Under the pieces are notes generated by a model. That model saw only the letters and a program-made list of their open reading frames with translations. It did no database searches and was not told the origin of the DNA. Shown in pieces: positions 1-12,111 of a stretch of DNA of 64,000 bases. Origin of the DNA: Cyrtodaria siliqua (taxonomy: Eukaryota; Mollusca; Bivalvia; Adapedonta; Hiatellidae); NCBI GenBank assembly GCA_037043455.1, contig JAWPHD010010312.1, forward strand, positions 1 through 64,000, read 5' to 3'. The translations under genes were made by a program, and so were the position numbers. Position 1 is the first letter of the stretch. Every line of letters starts with the position of its first letter.

Positions 1-774
1 ATTTGCACGAACCATTTTTGTGTTTACTGAAAAAAGAATCGACGAAGATGAATTGATTTGAATTGGGGTGTTACGGCGCACCAACACATACATTTTCTAT
101 GGCGCCAACAGGAATGAGAATTCGACCCGGCTCACTCTTCATTAACATCTAGATAAAAATTTGCAAATGTGCCAAGAACCTTCTTACCTGCAGAACCGCA
201 GAGCTGCAAATTCTCTAGTAAACACTCCATTTTTCGCTGGAGCCACGATCACTGCCACCACTGAAGTAGCACCTGAAACAATACAGGTTTCATGATGACA
301 ATAATGAACAAAAATGACAAAATTATCATGAATTCGGGGAAATTTTACCCCTATGCCTGGATATGCAGTGGTCATATTCTTGCCCGGGAACCACACGGCG
401 TCGACGAAGAAATATATTTAGGGTGATACCCAGATCATTGTACTAACTACTTACCATGGCAACTATTTGTTAGTATTGGTGCAGTTGTTACAATATCACC
501 TGCTTAGGATATGTATCTAAACATAGGTTGTTATGTTCTCCGTTCTTGATTTAGAGTATGGAATTAATCTAGGATAGTAAGCATCAACCCTACTTTGGGC
601 ATGCAAGTGCAATCGGAATGATTATTACCTAAAAAAGAAGGTATATTGCCAATGAAGAGATAGAGGGAGTGTGTGTGTGTGGGGGGGGGGGGGGGGGGTT
701 GGGAGTGGATATATAGGCATTTAGCTTGCCTTACTGACGAATAGACACCTATGTTTCTTTAATATGATGGTAGA
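1..774. other. No gene recognised
   Basis: Only short, unconvincing open frames occur here on either strand. The one structured element is a (GT)n run followed by 18 consecutive G at 669-698. Nothing else is recognised. Confidence 0.5.
669..698. repeat. (GT)n plus G18 simple repeat
   Basis: A short GT dinucleotide run passes directly into an uninterrupted run of 18 G residues. A homopolymer this long is also a likely place for assembly length error. Confidence 0.9.
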
Positions 775-936
775 AAAAAAAACAAGCGATACACGGGATC
801 GCCTGGTTTACGTCCCCATCCGACGGACGAGGGTAAAAATTGCCTTGCCCAAGAACACACCGACAAAATTCATTGGCTCCGGTGAGGCTTGAACCAGGGT
901 CCTCTGAATTTAAAGTACCCCGTGCTATCCACTGCA
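775..936 (-). repeat. tRNA-derived SINE with conserved central domain
   Basis: Read on the minus strand, a tRNA-like head comes first: a box A-like GCAGTGGATAGCACGG, then a box B-like GGTTCAAGCC. It is followed by a block containing TTCTTGGGCAAGGCA and CGTCCGTCGGATGGGGACG. That type of central block is shared among many animal SINEs and is typical of molluscan ones. A run of A on the far side (T-rich end on the plus strand) would be the tail. A 62-codon frame across it is not a gene. Confidence 0.65.
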
Positions 937-1918
937 TCTGTGTAAAAAGTTAATCCGTCATAAAAGTTGTATCCAAGAAGCTGGGTTCACAACGGTCGCT
1001 CTTATCTACAAGTTAGCATCAAGTTTATGTATGTCGAGTTGCAATATGCCTGTAAGCCTTATATATGCCCAGCTCATTGATATTTTGATAAACTTGGCAA
1101 TTAATGACTTGGGATAAAACAAGACAATTAAGAATACTCAGTACATATTATCTGAATTAAATAATATAACTTAATGTGAAAATAGAACATACATATAAGA
1201 TACAAAAAAAATTAAACGCTTCCAGATAAGAATCGGTACCCAGTGCATCGAGATAAATTACATTTAGTGATCACGGTTAGTTTACTGATGATTACTCTGA
1301 AAGCTATATCCGACATACAGGTGCTACTGCAGTAAAAGTAGCCATCCCGCCAACAACAGCCACATTTTACAACATATGTACATTGTTTCTAAACCTGCTG
1401 ACCACGAGGTATATACATAACTTACATCGTTTGAGAATCAAAACTCTATAGATACAATATAAAAAGCTTTAACCAGCCAGACAATTAAACAAAAATGGAT
1501 AATTCATTTTACACTTATTCAATTACGGATATTACAAAACCCCATGAACAAACATATACTTTTAAGCGACACATATGTATCATTATATGAGATGAACACC
1601 TGGATAGAGTTTTGATAAACTGGTTTTGTAGTGTAATTGTGTCGTCATATGGCGGGTTATTTTAAAATTTGTATATCAAACACCTAAAAATCAACAGGTA
1701 AACCGTAAAATGCCCATTCTTTCTGGTTTTTTGGCAATTTGTCAAAAATGCAGTGGTCTACTTTGTGATTTTAGTTCGTGGAATTATTCAATATGCGATT
1801 TGTAAACATGGTTAAGTCTTCATAATGGAATACCTTATCAAAAGTCACATTCTTTTTATATTTCAGTTCGTTTAACACTTTTGAAGTGATGTTATGAAAA
1901 GTACAACTTCAAGCATTA
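937..1918. other. No gene recognised
   Basis: AT-rich sequence without a long frame, tandem repeat or recognisable element on either strand. Confidence 0.5.
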
Positions 1919-3815
1919 AACAAGAGACCCACTCGCCTTGTCTCAAGGTGCTCTCATATTTTAAGAGACAACAACAAAATCTTTATATAAATATGTAAAA
2001 CTGTGACCCCCGTAGTGGCCATATTTGACCCAATTGTCGTCATTTGAACAAACTAGGTAGAGGATCATAAGCTAATGGTACATGCGAACTATTATTTAGC
2101 TTTTGAAGTATCAGAGAAGCAGTTTGAATATGTTTTCCTATATAATTCAATGTTATATTGTGACCCACGGGACAGGGCCAAATTTGATTCCAGGCTTGAT
2201 TCAAGGGACACCATTTAAATTATTTGGTACAGGACAATAATCTTAAGTTACATGAAGCTTATTACACCTCTAGCTCTTGTAGTGTCAGAGAAGATGTTTA
2301 TAGACGTTCTTAAATAACTCTTTGTAAATATGTGACCCCCGGGACCGGGAGAAATTTAACCATAAGATCACCATTTGAACAAAATAAATTGGTAGAGATC
2401 GATACTCTTATGCTACATGCATCGTATTAGACCAAAGCTCCTTGTAGTATCAGAAAAAGAATATTTTTAGAGAACTTTCCTATATAACTCTTTGTGAAAC
2501 TTTAACCCAGAACCGGGTCATAGTTGGACACAGAGTCAAGATTTGAACAAAAGTGGTAGAGAACCATAAGCGAGGACTATCACAACCTGACTTCTATGGT
2601 GATGTGATTTATAAACTTCGTAAGATTCTAGGTCATGATCACTTTCATACTATCTTTGCTAAACTTGTTAAAAGTTTATCAAAAGAGGTTATGACCCTAT
2701 CATTTTGCAACGTACTGCAAGCTTGGTGGTGGACCCGTTTACAGTTCACCACTATGCTTTCCTCTTTAATTGTACGATGACCGGACAGGCTGTGGACCCT
2801 ATGATGACGCCTACCTAAAGCCCTTTGGGACAGTGGCGTTTGATGTTTGTCCATGATCTTTCTTGTCGTGCCCTTAATGGTTTATTCTCTTACTGCTCTG
2901 GCTTCTGCAAAGTCATTAAGTACCTTCATTGTGGCTTTCTAGGCTATTGTTTTTTTTGTATTATATTTACACGAGCATATTTGTGTTTACTTTCTTGTCG
3001 TGCCCTTAATGGTTTATTCTCTTACTGCTCTGGCTTCTGCAAAGTCATTGAGTACCTTCATTGTGGCTTTCTAGGCTATTGTTTTTTTTGTATTATATTT
3101 ACACGAGCATATTTGTGTTTTACTTATATTGCCTATTGATGCTGCCTTGTTGGTTAGAGATTAGATCATGGCGGGGATTTCTTTATTTACACTGTTCTGT
3201 TTTAATGGGATGAAGTAGGGGTAAGTGTGAGGTTTGGTGCACCCTAGAACCGGTTTAAAACCCCAAGTGGCCTACTTTGCCACTGACCGTTCCCAAGACG
3301 GTAGCCCTATTGTCAACCCTTTTTGTGTTTGTGATGTCGTTTGCATTTATTATTGCTTTTGCCTTCTTGTTTGTCTGTTTGCGTGTTTGTTTCTGTGTTT
3401 CGTGGTTTACTGTCCTCCTTGAATGCTACTTTCCCTGTCCAATCTTTTTATATTTCTTGTACAATATGCAAAATAGTAGACCTCTGACACTTGTTTGTTT
3501 AAAGAAGAGATTTTAAAGATGTTTCTATATGACTCTATGTAAATATATGACCCCTGGGGAGGAGCCAGATATGACCCAAGGGTCAACATTTTAACACACT
3601 TGCTAGTGGACCATAAGATTAGGCTTCATGCATAATATTGGACCTCTAGCTCTTAAGTTTTAGAGAAAATTATTTATTTTAAAGATTTCCTATATAACTG
3701 TATGAAAAATGTTACCCCCGGGCTGGGCCATATTTGACCCTAAATGTATAATACATGCAAAATATTAGACCTGTAGCTCTTCTAGTTTCAGCGAAAACGA
3801 TTTTTTAAAGAAACA
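1919..3815 (+). mobile_element. Old pearl/Helentron-like element, interrupted
   Basis: The element opens with an ACAAGAG-type end, the same start as the better preserved element at 9001-10676. It contains degenerate cores of about 157-172 bp, each with GTGACCC...GGGCCA, CCATTTGAACAAA, GGTAGAGGACCATAAG and CAGAGAAG blocks; GTGACCC motifs occur at 2003, 2160 and 2332 and decayed versions further on. The array stops near 2566 and resumes near 3463; the gap is filled by an unrelated repeat. The right end near 3815 is uncertain. Tandem-core elements of this type are known in bivalves as pearl elements and have been linked to non-autonomous Helentrons; that class assignment is inference here. Confidence 0.6.
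2567..3450 (+). repeat. Unclassified dispersed repeat, copy 1 (family F)
   Basis: This block interrupts the pearl-like array. Its reverse complement recurs at 12838-13640, and a diverged piece lies at about 11640-11800 and again at about 57860-58230. Inside it, a 132-bp segment is tandemly duplicated (2861-2992 and 2993-3124) and almost unchanged; copy 2 at 13 kb has a single unit. Frames of 60-104 codons across it share a Cys/Phe-rich composition but are not kept intact between copies, so it is treated as a non-coding or decayed transposon. No diagnostic domain or terminal repeat was found. Confidence 0.6.
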
Positions 3816-4675
3816 AGAGTTTGCTTAAATGGGGGAGATAACTCTAATAACAGAATCAGCTACCCTGTTCACACTGCTATCATGGATTTTTTGTATTCTC
3901 TCTACTAGTACTCAATGACATGGTACTAGTAAGAATTTGTCCCTTGAGATGGTAAAAAAAAAGTGTAGGGCTCACGGTCTATGTGTTTGGAACATCATAT
4001 TGCGGAGATCAGTAAAATGTGCCAATTTATTTAAAATTCCACGATGCATGCACTTAGTATGGAACAGAAAAGAAATGAAATGGATGGATGGTATTCAACA
4101 CAAAAAACTAAAGCTCTAAAAAGGAAAAAAATATACATGGTGGACATCCATCTGGCTAAATTTTGTTGATTAAACTGTGGAGAACTAGTGAACAATGTGA
4201 AACTTTATAATTCAGTTATTATTCATATATGTCTAAAATATATGCACTGGAAGACATTAATTGTGTCGTCTGCATGATATTACCTATTAATTATTAGGAC
4301 ACTGTTTACATTGCATGCTGCCTGACTTAACTCGTGATACACACGGCTAGTTAACTTACATCCGATGTTGTCTGTTTACTAAATGTGTATACTCGTGTAG
4401 AGTATGGGATTCTGTATTATTGTTAGTGACATTTAAAAAGCATTCTAAAGTGTTCTAACCACCTTTCCGTCATTCACGATGGTGTCTAATTTTAGCAGTT
4501 ACCTCAATGCTCAACTGTATAGTGCCTCAACATAGGAATACCACACGTAGAGATATATCTTTATCCCGTACCCCACCTAGTACCGGCTGACCAGTCGTGC
4601 AGTACTGGTATTATCATTTATATGCTGAACGAAAAAGCAAGGGAGTTACTAGATCCATTCAACAGTATTTTGTGT
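3816..4675. other. No gene recognised
   Basis: AT-rich; only one 60-codon frame (3937-4119) with no recognisable motif. Nothing supported. Confidence 0.45.
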
Positions 4676-4743
4676 GATCCTGCCGGGGATCAAACCCATG
4701 ACTTCCCAAATACGAGGTAGACGTTCTACCACTTCGCCAGACC
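4676..4743 (-). repeat. tRNA-like SINE head
   Basis: On the minus strand there is a box A-like TGGCGAAGTGGTAGAACG and a box B-like GGGTTTGATCCCC at tRNA spacing, ending in CGGCAGGATC. The arms do not give a complete cloverleaf, so this is a tRNA-derived remnant rather than a tRNA gene. Confidence 0.5.
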
Positions 4744-5420
4744 TAAACTAATAATTGTTACAAAGCTCAACGAAATTGATAAAATTTGATTGAATTAATG
4801 TTGTTTATAGAGTTTTTAGACACGCTCCAGAGGGGAATTATACATAGTGTCCGGGAAAAAAACATGCCTTATTCTGCTTAACAAAAATATATTCTATGGT
4901 TCGATAACGTGCTCGAAGGATAGATTCCGATATATGGGACTGACGAGTTTTCGTACCAGTCCGATGAACGATGCTAACGCAATAGTATGTCTAACAATAA
5001 ACAACACCATCTATACAAATTCTCTCTCCACCCGAACCCTACCCTCAGCCCCCACACAAACACTGTATAATATAGGTCTTTAATTTTAAATAAATGCATT
5101 TATTTTAATATCGATAACATTAATATTGGCTTACCCTTTGGTATAAAGTCACTTCCTTTAAATAATTGAACTATCCAATAGAATATTCTTACAACTACTG
5201 TGTGTACACGGTGAGAAGTACGATGATATGCCCTCGGTCATGTTGGAACACTACAATACATAATGTATGCTATGTATACGATTTGAGATATAAATAGATT
5301 CCCTTTATAGGTCAAACAAATACTGCGTTGTGCTAAAGTAGTAGAAAGGGCGGAGAAGAAAATATCGTTGCAGAGCCAAAACAAAAAGTCGCGGTGCTAA
5401 ATACATTGCTGTATATATGA
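4744..5420. other. No gene recognised
   Basis: AT-rich; a 78-codon frame at 4847-5083 has no recognisable motif and no homologous copy in the window. Confidence 0.4.
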
Positions 5421-5870
5421 TATATACTGAAAGGAAAAAGAAACGCGATACGGGAATTTCCGCTATATATTGTATATACTGCACACTTAATTCCATATAT
5501 ATTTCAAGGAAATCCCAAGATATGTTTGTAAAAAAAAAGGTTGCATTTAGTTAGAGAAAAGACACAACTGTGATGTTGTAGACGTTTTAATCACAGTACA
5601 CGTTGTAACAAGAAATTCATAAATGTTGAAGTTTCTATTTCAAAAATTGAGCCAGTTCAGTACTGTATGTAACGTAAAGAGTTTGCAAAATGTTGCATCC
5701 TAAGTTTGCGCCAAACGCGTACTTTGTAAAAAATGAAACTTTGCAGGAATATTATTTGCTATGTTACGTGTTGTTTTAGTATTTTTTCCGAAAGGAAAGA
5801 TCTTACGTAGCCATGTACCATTCGATTAACAACAGCATATTGTACATACAATACAGAGCGGAATTATAAA
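5421..5870 (+). mobile_element. MITE family G, copy 1 (right end lost)
   Basis: The left terminus reads TATATACTGAAAGGAAAAAG. The body aligns with the copy at 8308-8804 through shared blocks such as ATGTACCATTCGATTAACA and an ACATACAATA...GCGGAAT segment. The matching right terminal inverted repeat is missing: the sequence diverges just after the AGCGGAATTATAAA block. No coding capacity. Confidence 0.6.
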
Positions 5871-6948
5871 AATTATTCAACCTACATGTATATACACATA
5901 TAACTTTGAGAAAACGTTAGATCCATTCAAATCAAAGATCATGTCATCGAAAGTTTGTATGATATACCGTGCGCCTTTTATAAATATATTTGATAACATG
6001 TCAACACAGATTCCAATTTCATAAGTCTGGCGTTATGGAAGGACCACACTAGGTTGTAACCAGTCTGTCGGATCGTCTACCTTTTAAACTATTTCAAGGT
6101 CTTCAAAATACTTTAATTCAGACAATTCAGATTTTAACCTAGCTGCTTATATGAAACTGTAACAGTGGTGTCTAAGTGCAAGTCTATCTGCGTATTCTTC
6201 AGTTTTCCCATATCACTGAACATTGAGTCATATTTCCGACGGAGTTCATTCGCTGTATTGGATTACAGCACTTTGAACATTTCCGGTATTAATGGCTGGA
6301 GATCGACAGAAGTTGTTTATGACAATGAATTTCCAGATTTACATTGGGTGATGTAGATTACCACTATTTTCATTTTGTCTTTCGTTTCAATAATTGTTTC
6401 GAACTTTCCTTGAAATTTTACAATTGACCATATGCATATATGTTATATGTTTTGTTTAATTCAAAATTGATCTGTTTGGGATTTCCTTGTATGTGTCTTC
6501 ATCAATAGCAATTACTGATGAGTCTGTGTCGATCAAGATTTGCATATTTGAAAGCAAACGTTTGATATAGTTGATTTCATAATGTTGACATGTTCTGGTC
6601 CAATGTGGCGCGTATGTTGTTCAACGTTTAATCCAAATAAATAATCCATGTCCTGTCACTTTCACCGTCACCTGAAGAATTTTCTAATGTGTGCATTGTC
6701 TTAGACTTCTCTGTTATGATCTGCTTACCTTTTCAAAGTGATTAGGCTTGGGCATAACATGTAAATTGTGAGAATTGCTTTGTATTACGTTCTGTCTCTT
6801 TCATAAATAAACTTATTAAATAAGATGTAATATGAACAACATCGGTGACATCACCCTTTCCCTTCCTTAACCTAGAAAATGATGCGATCAGACACTAACA
6901 CCAATTAACTGATGTCTCTTTATTGTTTATTTATTTAACTGAATACTT

Positions 6949-6954
<6 letters not shown>
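5871..6954. other. No gene recognised
   Basis: AT-rich sequence with one 63-codon frame (6165-6356) and no motif. Nothing supported. Confidence 0.4.

Positions 6955-6997
<43 letters not shown>
6955..6997. repeat. (TA)n microsatellite
   Basis: About 43 bases of uninterrupted alternating T and A. Confidence 0.95.
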
Positions 6998-6999
<2 letters not shown>

Positions 7000-7265
7000 A
7001 ATCTAAACTTCAGCAAATTGATATCCAGACTAAAATAGACAGGTTAACATTTACATGTTATTCCAATTCATTTAAAGCTACATAGTCTCTAATTTAACTG
7101 GTGATAACTAATGAATATGAATGAGTCACGTGTGAAGTAGTTTCAAATCGACGAACACCCCAATAGTCGGTATATAAGGCAAAAAGCGATGCGTAAAATA
7201 TTTAGCCTTCGTTACAGGTAACATCGATAAATATACGGCTTCAGAATATATGTGATATAAAAGTA

Positions 7266-7338
7266 CTTGCCCGGATCGGGATTTGAACCACAGCGCTTCT
7301 AAGTTTTGTTCTAGCATTATTAACACTAACTAGGCATT
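7266..7338 (-). repeat. tRNA-like SINE head
   Basis: On the minus strand, a D-arm-like GCCTAGTTAGTGTTAATAAT lies upstream of a strong box B, GGTTCAAATCCCG, at tRNA spacing. The D and acceptor arms pair poorly. A 66-codon frame crossing it is spurious. Confidence 0.45.
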
Positions 7339-7576
7339 ACGTTATAAACAGCTCACACAAACTCATCAAGCGCTAAATAACAAATCTAGATATGATTGTT
7401 TTGAGACGGAATATTAGTTTAATATTGATAAAATATAGTATTACACCAGGCAATGTTAATTTACACGTCCGACAAAATGGACTATATATTTATGGATTCA
7501 TCTTGAGTTGCGTTAAAAAAAATTAAGTTATTTTGCCGCATAATAAATTGTAGTTTGTATACCATTTTCTCAAAAA

Positions 7577-7648
7577 GCGTTATAGCTCAGTGGATAGAGA
7601 ACCTGACTTGAAATCAGAAGGTTGTGTGTTCGAGTCCCAAACAAGGCA
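7577..7648 (+). pseudogene. tRNA-like sequence with UGA anticodon loop
   Basis: Box A (TAGCTCAGTGGATAGAG) and box B (GTTCGAGTCCC) are well formed. The anticodon stem pairs (CTGA with TCAG) around a CTTGAAA loop, giving anticodon TGA (Ser). The acceptor stem and T stem each contain mismatches, and the long variable arm that a serine tRNA needs is absent. It is therefore called a tRNA-derived repeat or pseudogene, with internal Pol III promoter elements still present. Confidence 0.55.
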
Positions 7649-8307
7649 ATTTTGTTTTCTTCTGTAAATCATAATGTTACATGTTTGCAGGTACTATGTG
7701 CACTGGTCGATATCTAAACAATAAATAATGTCCTGCCTTATATTTGCTAGCTTAAATACCCGATTTCGACATGATGAACATGAAGTAACAAATAAAAACA
7801 CGCCCGATTGATATTGAGACTCTGTAGCTTTAAGCAGAGGATCACAAGGATGCTATCGGCATAGTGGTACTGATTTGTAGTCGAGGCGGCTATTTACAGC
7901 CTAACAAACTCTATGTGAATGTCAGTCAATATTAAAAAGGGGATTCCATGGACGAAACAAATACAAACAAGAGAGAAAGTAGCAGACGCGGTTTTAATGA
8001 GTATGTTAATGAGAGCCATTACAATGTGCGATACCTCTCACTCCCACTATCACTGACTAAGAGGTATTTTACGTTAAAGTCATAATGATGTGATGATCAC
8101 AAAGGACCGTGTTAGCTGCTGTTCTTGTTGAACCATCATATACAGGTCGATGCTCTCTTCAGATATATCGCTCGTGGAACATTTAAAATGATTAATACGT
8201 AAAACTTTCTTACGCAAGCGGATATTTAAGATGTTTCCAAAGTTGTATTATATAATTATGACATATTCATCAACCGCCCGGGTTTGAACTAATAATATAT
8301 TACCACA
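7649..8307. other. No gene recognised
   Basis: No frame above 60 codons, no repeat recognised. Confidence 0.45.
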
Positions 8308-8804
8308 TATACTGAAAGGAAAAAGAAACGCATAATCAACAAATTGCCTATACTATACTATTAAATACCTCTTATTCCACGTAATATTCCAGATATATAT
8401 CAACGTGTTTTGTACAAAATGGGGCTACAGCTAATTACAGAAAGTACAACTCTGTCATGTAGTAGACCTATCAATCAAAGTAAACTTTGTTACACGAAAT
8501 TCATAAATGCTAAGTTTTGCTTGAAAAAGTCGAGCCATTTCAGTATTGTGTTTAATGTTAAGAGATTGCAACGTTTAACATGTTTAAAGCCTACGTTTGC
8601 TCATCTGCTCGAGCCAAATGCGCATTCTGTCGATAATAACGTTTAAAGGGGTAACCATTGGTGTGTTCGGTGCTGTTTAAACCTTCTTTCAAAGAGGGCA
8701 GGCATAATGTCGCCCTTTACCATTCGATTAGCAGTAGCATATTAAACATACACTATATAGCGGAAATACCCATTATACGTTTCTTTTTTCCTTTCGGGAT
8801 ATAT
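8308..8804 (+). mobile_element. MITE family G, copy 2 (both ends present)
   Basis: The termini are inverted repeats built on TATACTGAAAGGAAAAAG at the left and CTTTTTTCCTTTCGGGATATA at the right. The body of about 0.5 kb aligns to copies at 5421-5870, 12112-12738 and 58385-58862. The TA-rich ends suggest a Tc1/mariner-type TA target, but the target duplication cannot be resolved in AT-rich flanks. The 78-codon frame inside is not conserved. Confidence 0.65.
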
Positions 8805-9000
8805 GAAATGTTACATTTCTAAAAATTGATTATCCATTAGCATTGCCCACTATGTTAAGACACATGCTTGGATTTGAAATTAAAGAACTTGACATATATT
8901 GCTGACGGCCATCGCTTTCTGTAACAAAAGCGACCCAAACACATCCGATCAAACGTCATGGCATAGATTATTGATGCAATTTACTGTAAGTTGTCAAAAA

Positions 9001-9168
9001 ACAAGAGGCCCAAGAGGGCCTGTGGATGCTCTACTGGCTAATATGGCTCTTATGACATCAATGAAGCGAGTGACTATCATCTTAAAGAGGCAAAATATAG
9101 CATTTTTAACAATATCAAGAGCCATAACTCCGCCATTACTGGTCCGATCTGGCTGGTTTTCCAAGCTA

Positions 9169-9207
<39 letters not shown>

Positions 9208-10676
9208 AAAAACAATTAAAAAAATAAAATTAAAAAAAATATTTAAAAAAAATTGATGGAAAAAAAAAAAATGATAAAAAAAAAGCAATTAAGAATTTTT
9301 TTTTTTAAAACAAGCATTGATGTAAAACTGTGATCCCGGGGCAGGGCCAGATTGAACAAAATTGGTAAAGGACCATAAGCTTATAGCAACAGCAAAATAT
9401 TAAACCTCTAGCTCTTGCAGTTTTCAGAGAAGAAGATTTTTTGTTTTTCCCTATATATGTCTATGTAAAACATGTGACCCTTGGGCGGGGCCAAATGTGA
9501 CCCCAGGGTCACCATTTAAACAAACTTGGTAAAGGACCATAAGCTTATAATAAATGTAAAATATCAAACCTCTGGCTCTTGTAGTTTCCGAGAAGAAGAT
9601 TTTTAAAAAAAAAATCCTATATGTCTATGTAAAACTGTGACCCTCGGGGCAAGGACAAATTTGACCCCAGGGTCACCATTTGAACAAACTTAGTAGAGGA
9701 CCATAACCTGATGCTATATGTAATACATGAGAGCTCTGTGCCATGTGGTTCCAGAGAAGAAGATTTTTTTCAGTTTTCCCCTATTCAAGCCTATGTAAAA
9801 CTGTGACCCCTGGGTCACCATTTGAATAAACTTGGTAGAGGACCACAAGCTTATAGCAAATGCAAAATATTAAACCTCTGGCTCTTGCAGTTTCAGAGAA
9901 GAAGATTTTTTAAGTTTTTCCCTTTACATGTCTATGTAAAACATGTGACCCTTGGGGCGGGGCCAAATGTGACCCGAGGGTCACCATTTGAACAAACTTG
10001 GTAAAGGACCATAAGCTTATAGTAAATGCAAAATATCAAACCTCTGGCTCTTGTAGTTTCCGAGAAGAAGATTTTTTTAAAAAAAATCCTACATAAGTCT
10101 ATGTAAAATTGTGACCCCCGGGGCGGGGACAAATTTGACCCCAGGGTCACCATTTGAACAAACTTAGTAGAGGACCAAAAGCTGATGCTCCATGTAATAC
10201 ATGAAAGCTCTGTGCCTTGTGGTTTCAGAGAAGAAGGTTTTTTAAAAAATGTCCTATATGTCTATATGAAAAACATGCAAAACCTCAATATACAAACTTT
10301 GGACCCCCGGGGCACGGCCATTTGTAATCCCGGGGACTTTATTTGAACAGACTTGATAGGCTAGGCGTTGGCGATCATTTTAAAAGAAAAACTGTTGAAA
10401 TCTGTCCAGAGGTTCTGGAGAAGAAGATTTTTTAAAGTTTCGATTATATATGGTAATGGCAGCCATTTTGGAAGTAGCCCTGACCTAATTTTAACAAATC
10501 TAAAAAGCATTCATCAAAGGATCATCCATGTGAAGTTTGGTCAAAATTAGCCTAGCGGTTTCTGAGGAGAAGTCGTTTGAAGAAAAGTTAACGGACTACG
10601 GACGGACGGACGACGGACGACGGAAGACGGACAACACCCATCCCATAAGCTCTGCTGGCCCTTGGCCAGTAGAGCT
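9001..10676 (+). mobile_element. Helentron-like (pearl/HINE-type) non-autonomous element
   Basis: The element starts ACAAGAGGCCCAAGAGGGCC, where AGGCCC and GGGCCT can pair. It carries GCTCTACTGGC at 9028-9038 and ends with a hairpin at 10649-10675 whose 12-bp arms (GCTCTGCTGGCC and GGCCAGTAGAGC) contain the inverted copy of that 5' motif. Between them are an A-rich low-complexity block (9170-9300), about five to six tandem cores of roughly 155-175 bp (GTGACCC...GGGCGGGGCCA...CCATTTGAACAAACTTGG) and a short GACGGACGG-type run at 10597-10632. Subterminal inverted repeats, a 3' hairpin and tandem cores are the known features of Helentron-associated elements. The empty site is visible in the paralogous copy near 56811. 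Confidence 0.7.
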
Positions 10677-12111
10677 AAAAAGGGAACGATTTATTTTCCA
10701 ATCACATTTCAGCTTTCTTTTTTAAGTTGTTCCAAGCCTCCTCTATAAGACATTTACAACCAAGATAATAAAGGTACAGACTTGGATGTATGCGTGTTTA
10801 TGAGAGATAATGTAAGAAGCAACACATCTCACATCCACTAGCACCAACTTAAGCGGTATTCTACTTCAAAACCATCTATATTGGCACGTTGATCCCATAG
10901 GACCAGTAAAAATAGCACTACAGATTCGTAGAACGGGACAGTGCAACCGCCACACTACACTAAACACACGCTAGTGTAAATAGTAGATCAGGAAATGTAT
11001 TTTTAGTGTATTTTCGAGCAAAAGAGATTAAAGATCTAAAGGATAAACTTTAACTTTAGAATTCTACCTAGCAAACCATAAAAAAATGTGAACCCTTGTT
11101 TTATTCAAATTTGGAACAGCATATCACAAACGCAAAACAGATAAGTGACCAAGTTCGTAGGAAATGTTTGACAGTTAGGATTTTACTGTGATATTAGTAC
11201 CACAAATATAATTAACTCATGAACAGACTTATCATAAATATGTCATCATAACTGTCTGCTATTTTCTATCTTTTTTGTATGTATTGGGTCGAAATACACT
11301 AGCATTTGTTATAGTGCGGTGTATAAAAGCGCCCGGACTACGAAACCAGTAGTGTCCTTTGGGATCATTAAATCTAATATGTCTGGTTTTAAGTAGAATA
11401 CCGTTTAAGCCGATGCGAGGGGGGCGCAAGAGGTGTTTCCTCTCAACATGACTCATTATAACCGAGTCTGCCATGCTTCCCTCGTGTTTGTGTTTGATGC
11501 TTCCAAAGAATCTACTTTTCAGTATTATTATTTTCTTATCTTATTACAGTTTAGTAATAAGATAATTATTATCTCTATTTCATTTGTCTAACACGTTAAC
11601 GTTTATATATTTGGTTAAAACTGTTTAATGTTTGTCTTAAACCTTGTTTTGTCTTTGTCATGCGCCGAACTTATTCTCGTATTGCTCTGGTTTCTACCAA
11701 GTCATTGATTTTGTGCATTTCTAGGCTTTTAATATTTCCAAGTTTGTAAGAGCCTGGCAGCGGCAAGGATATTTTTAGTTACACTGTGCCATTCAGATGC
11801 GGTAACCCTTTTATCAATTCTGTTTAGTTGTGGTGTCGTATATTTTGGTTCTATTTCTTCCTGATAATTGTGACTCTTTGGATACCCGATTATCGTGGAC
11901 TTCCTTCTGTGAATGCTACATAAAATTATCATGTTCGACTTGTATTTACCTTGTTTTAGTATAGCAAAACAAAATTCAGAAAAGCAAAACAGGCTACTAA
12001 AAAACAACATATGTACACATCATGGATGGAACCAACTGGTCATTAAATCTATTGCATAATATATTGTTGCCAATATATGTTTTTTCCTATCATCATATAA
12101 ACGAAGACATA

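Noticed and set aside
7577..7648. Functional tRNA-Ser(UGA)
   Set aside because: Acceptor and T stems contain mismatches and the long variable arm of serine tRNAs is absent.
8899..9219. Frames ending in poly-Lys or beginning in poly-Phe
   Set aside because: They run into the A-rich low-complexity block of the Helentron-like element.
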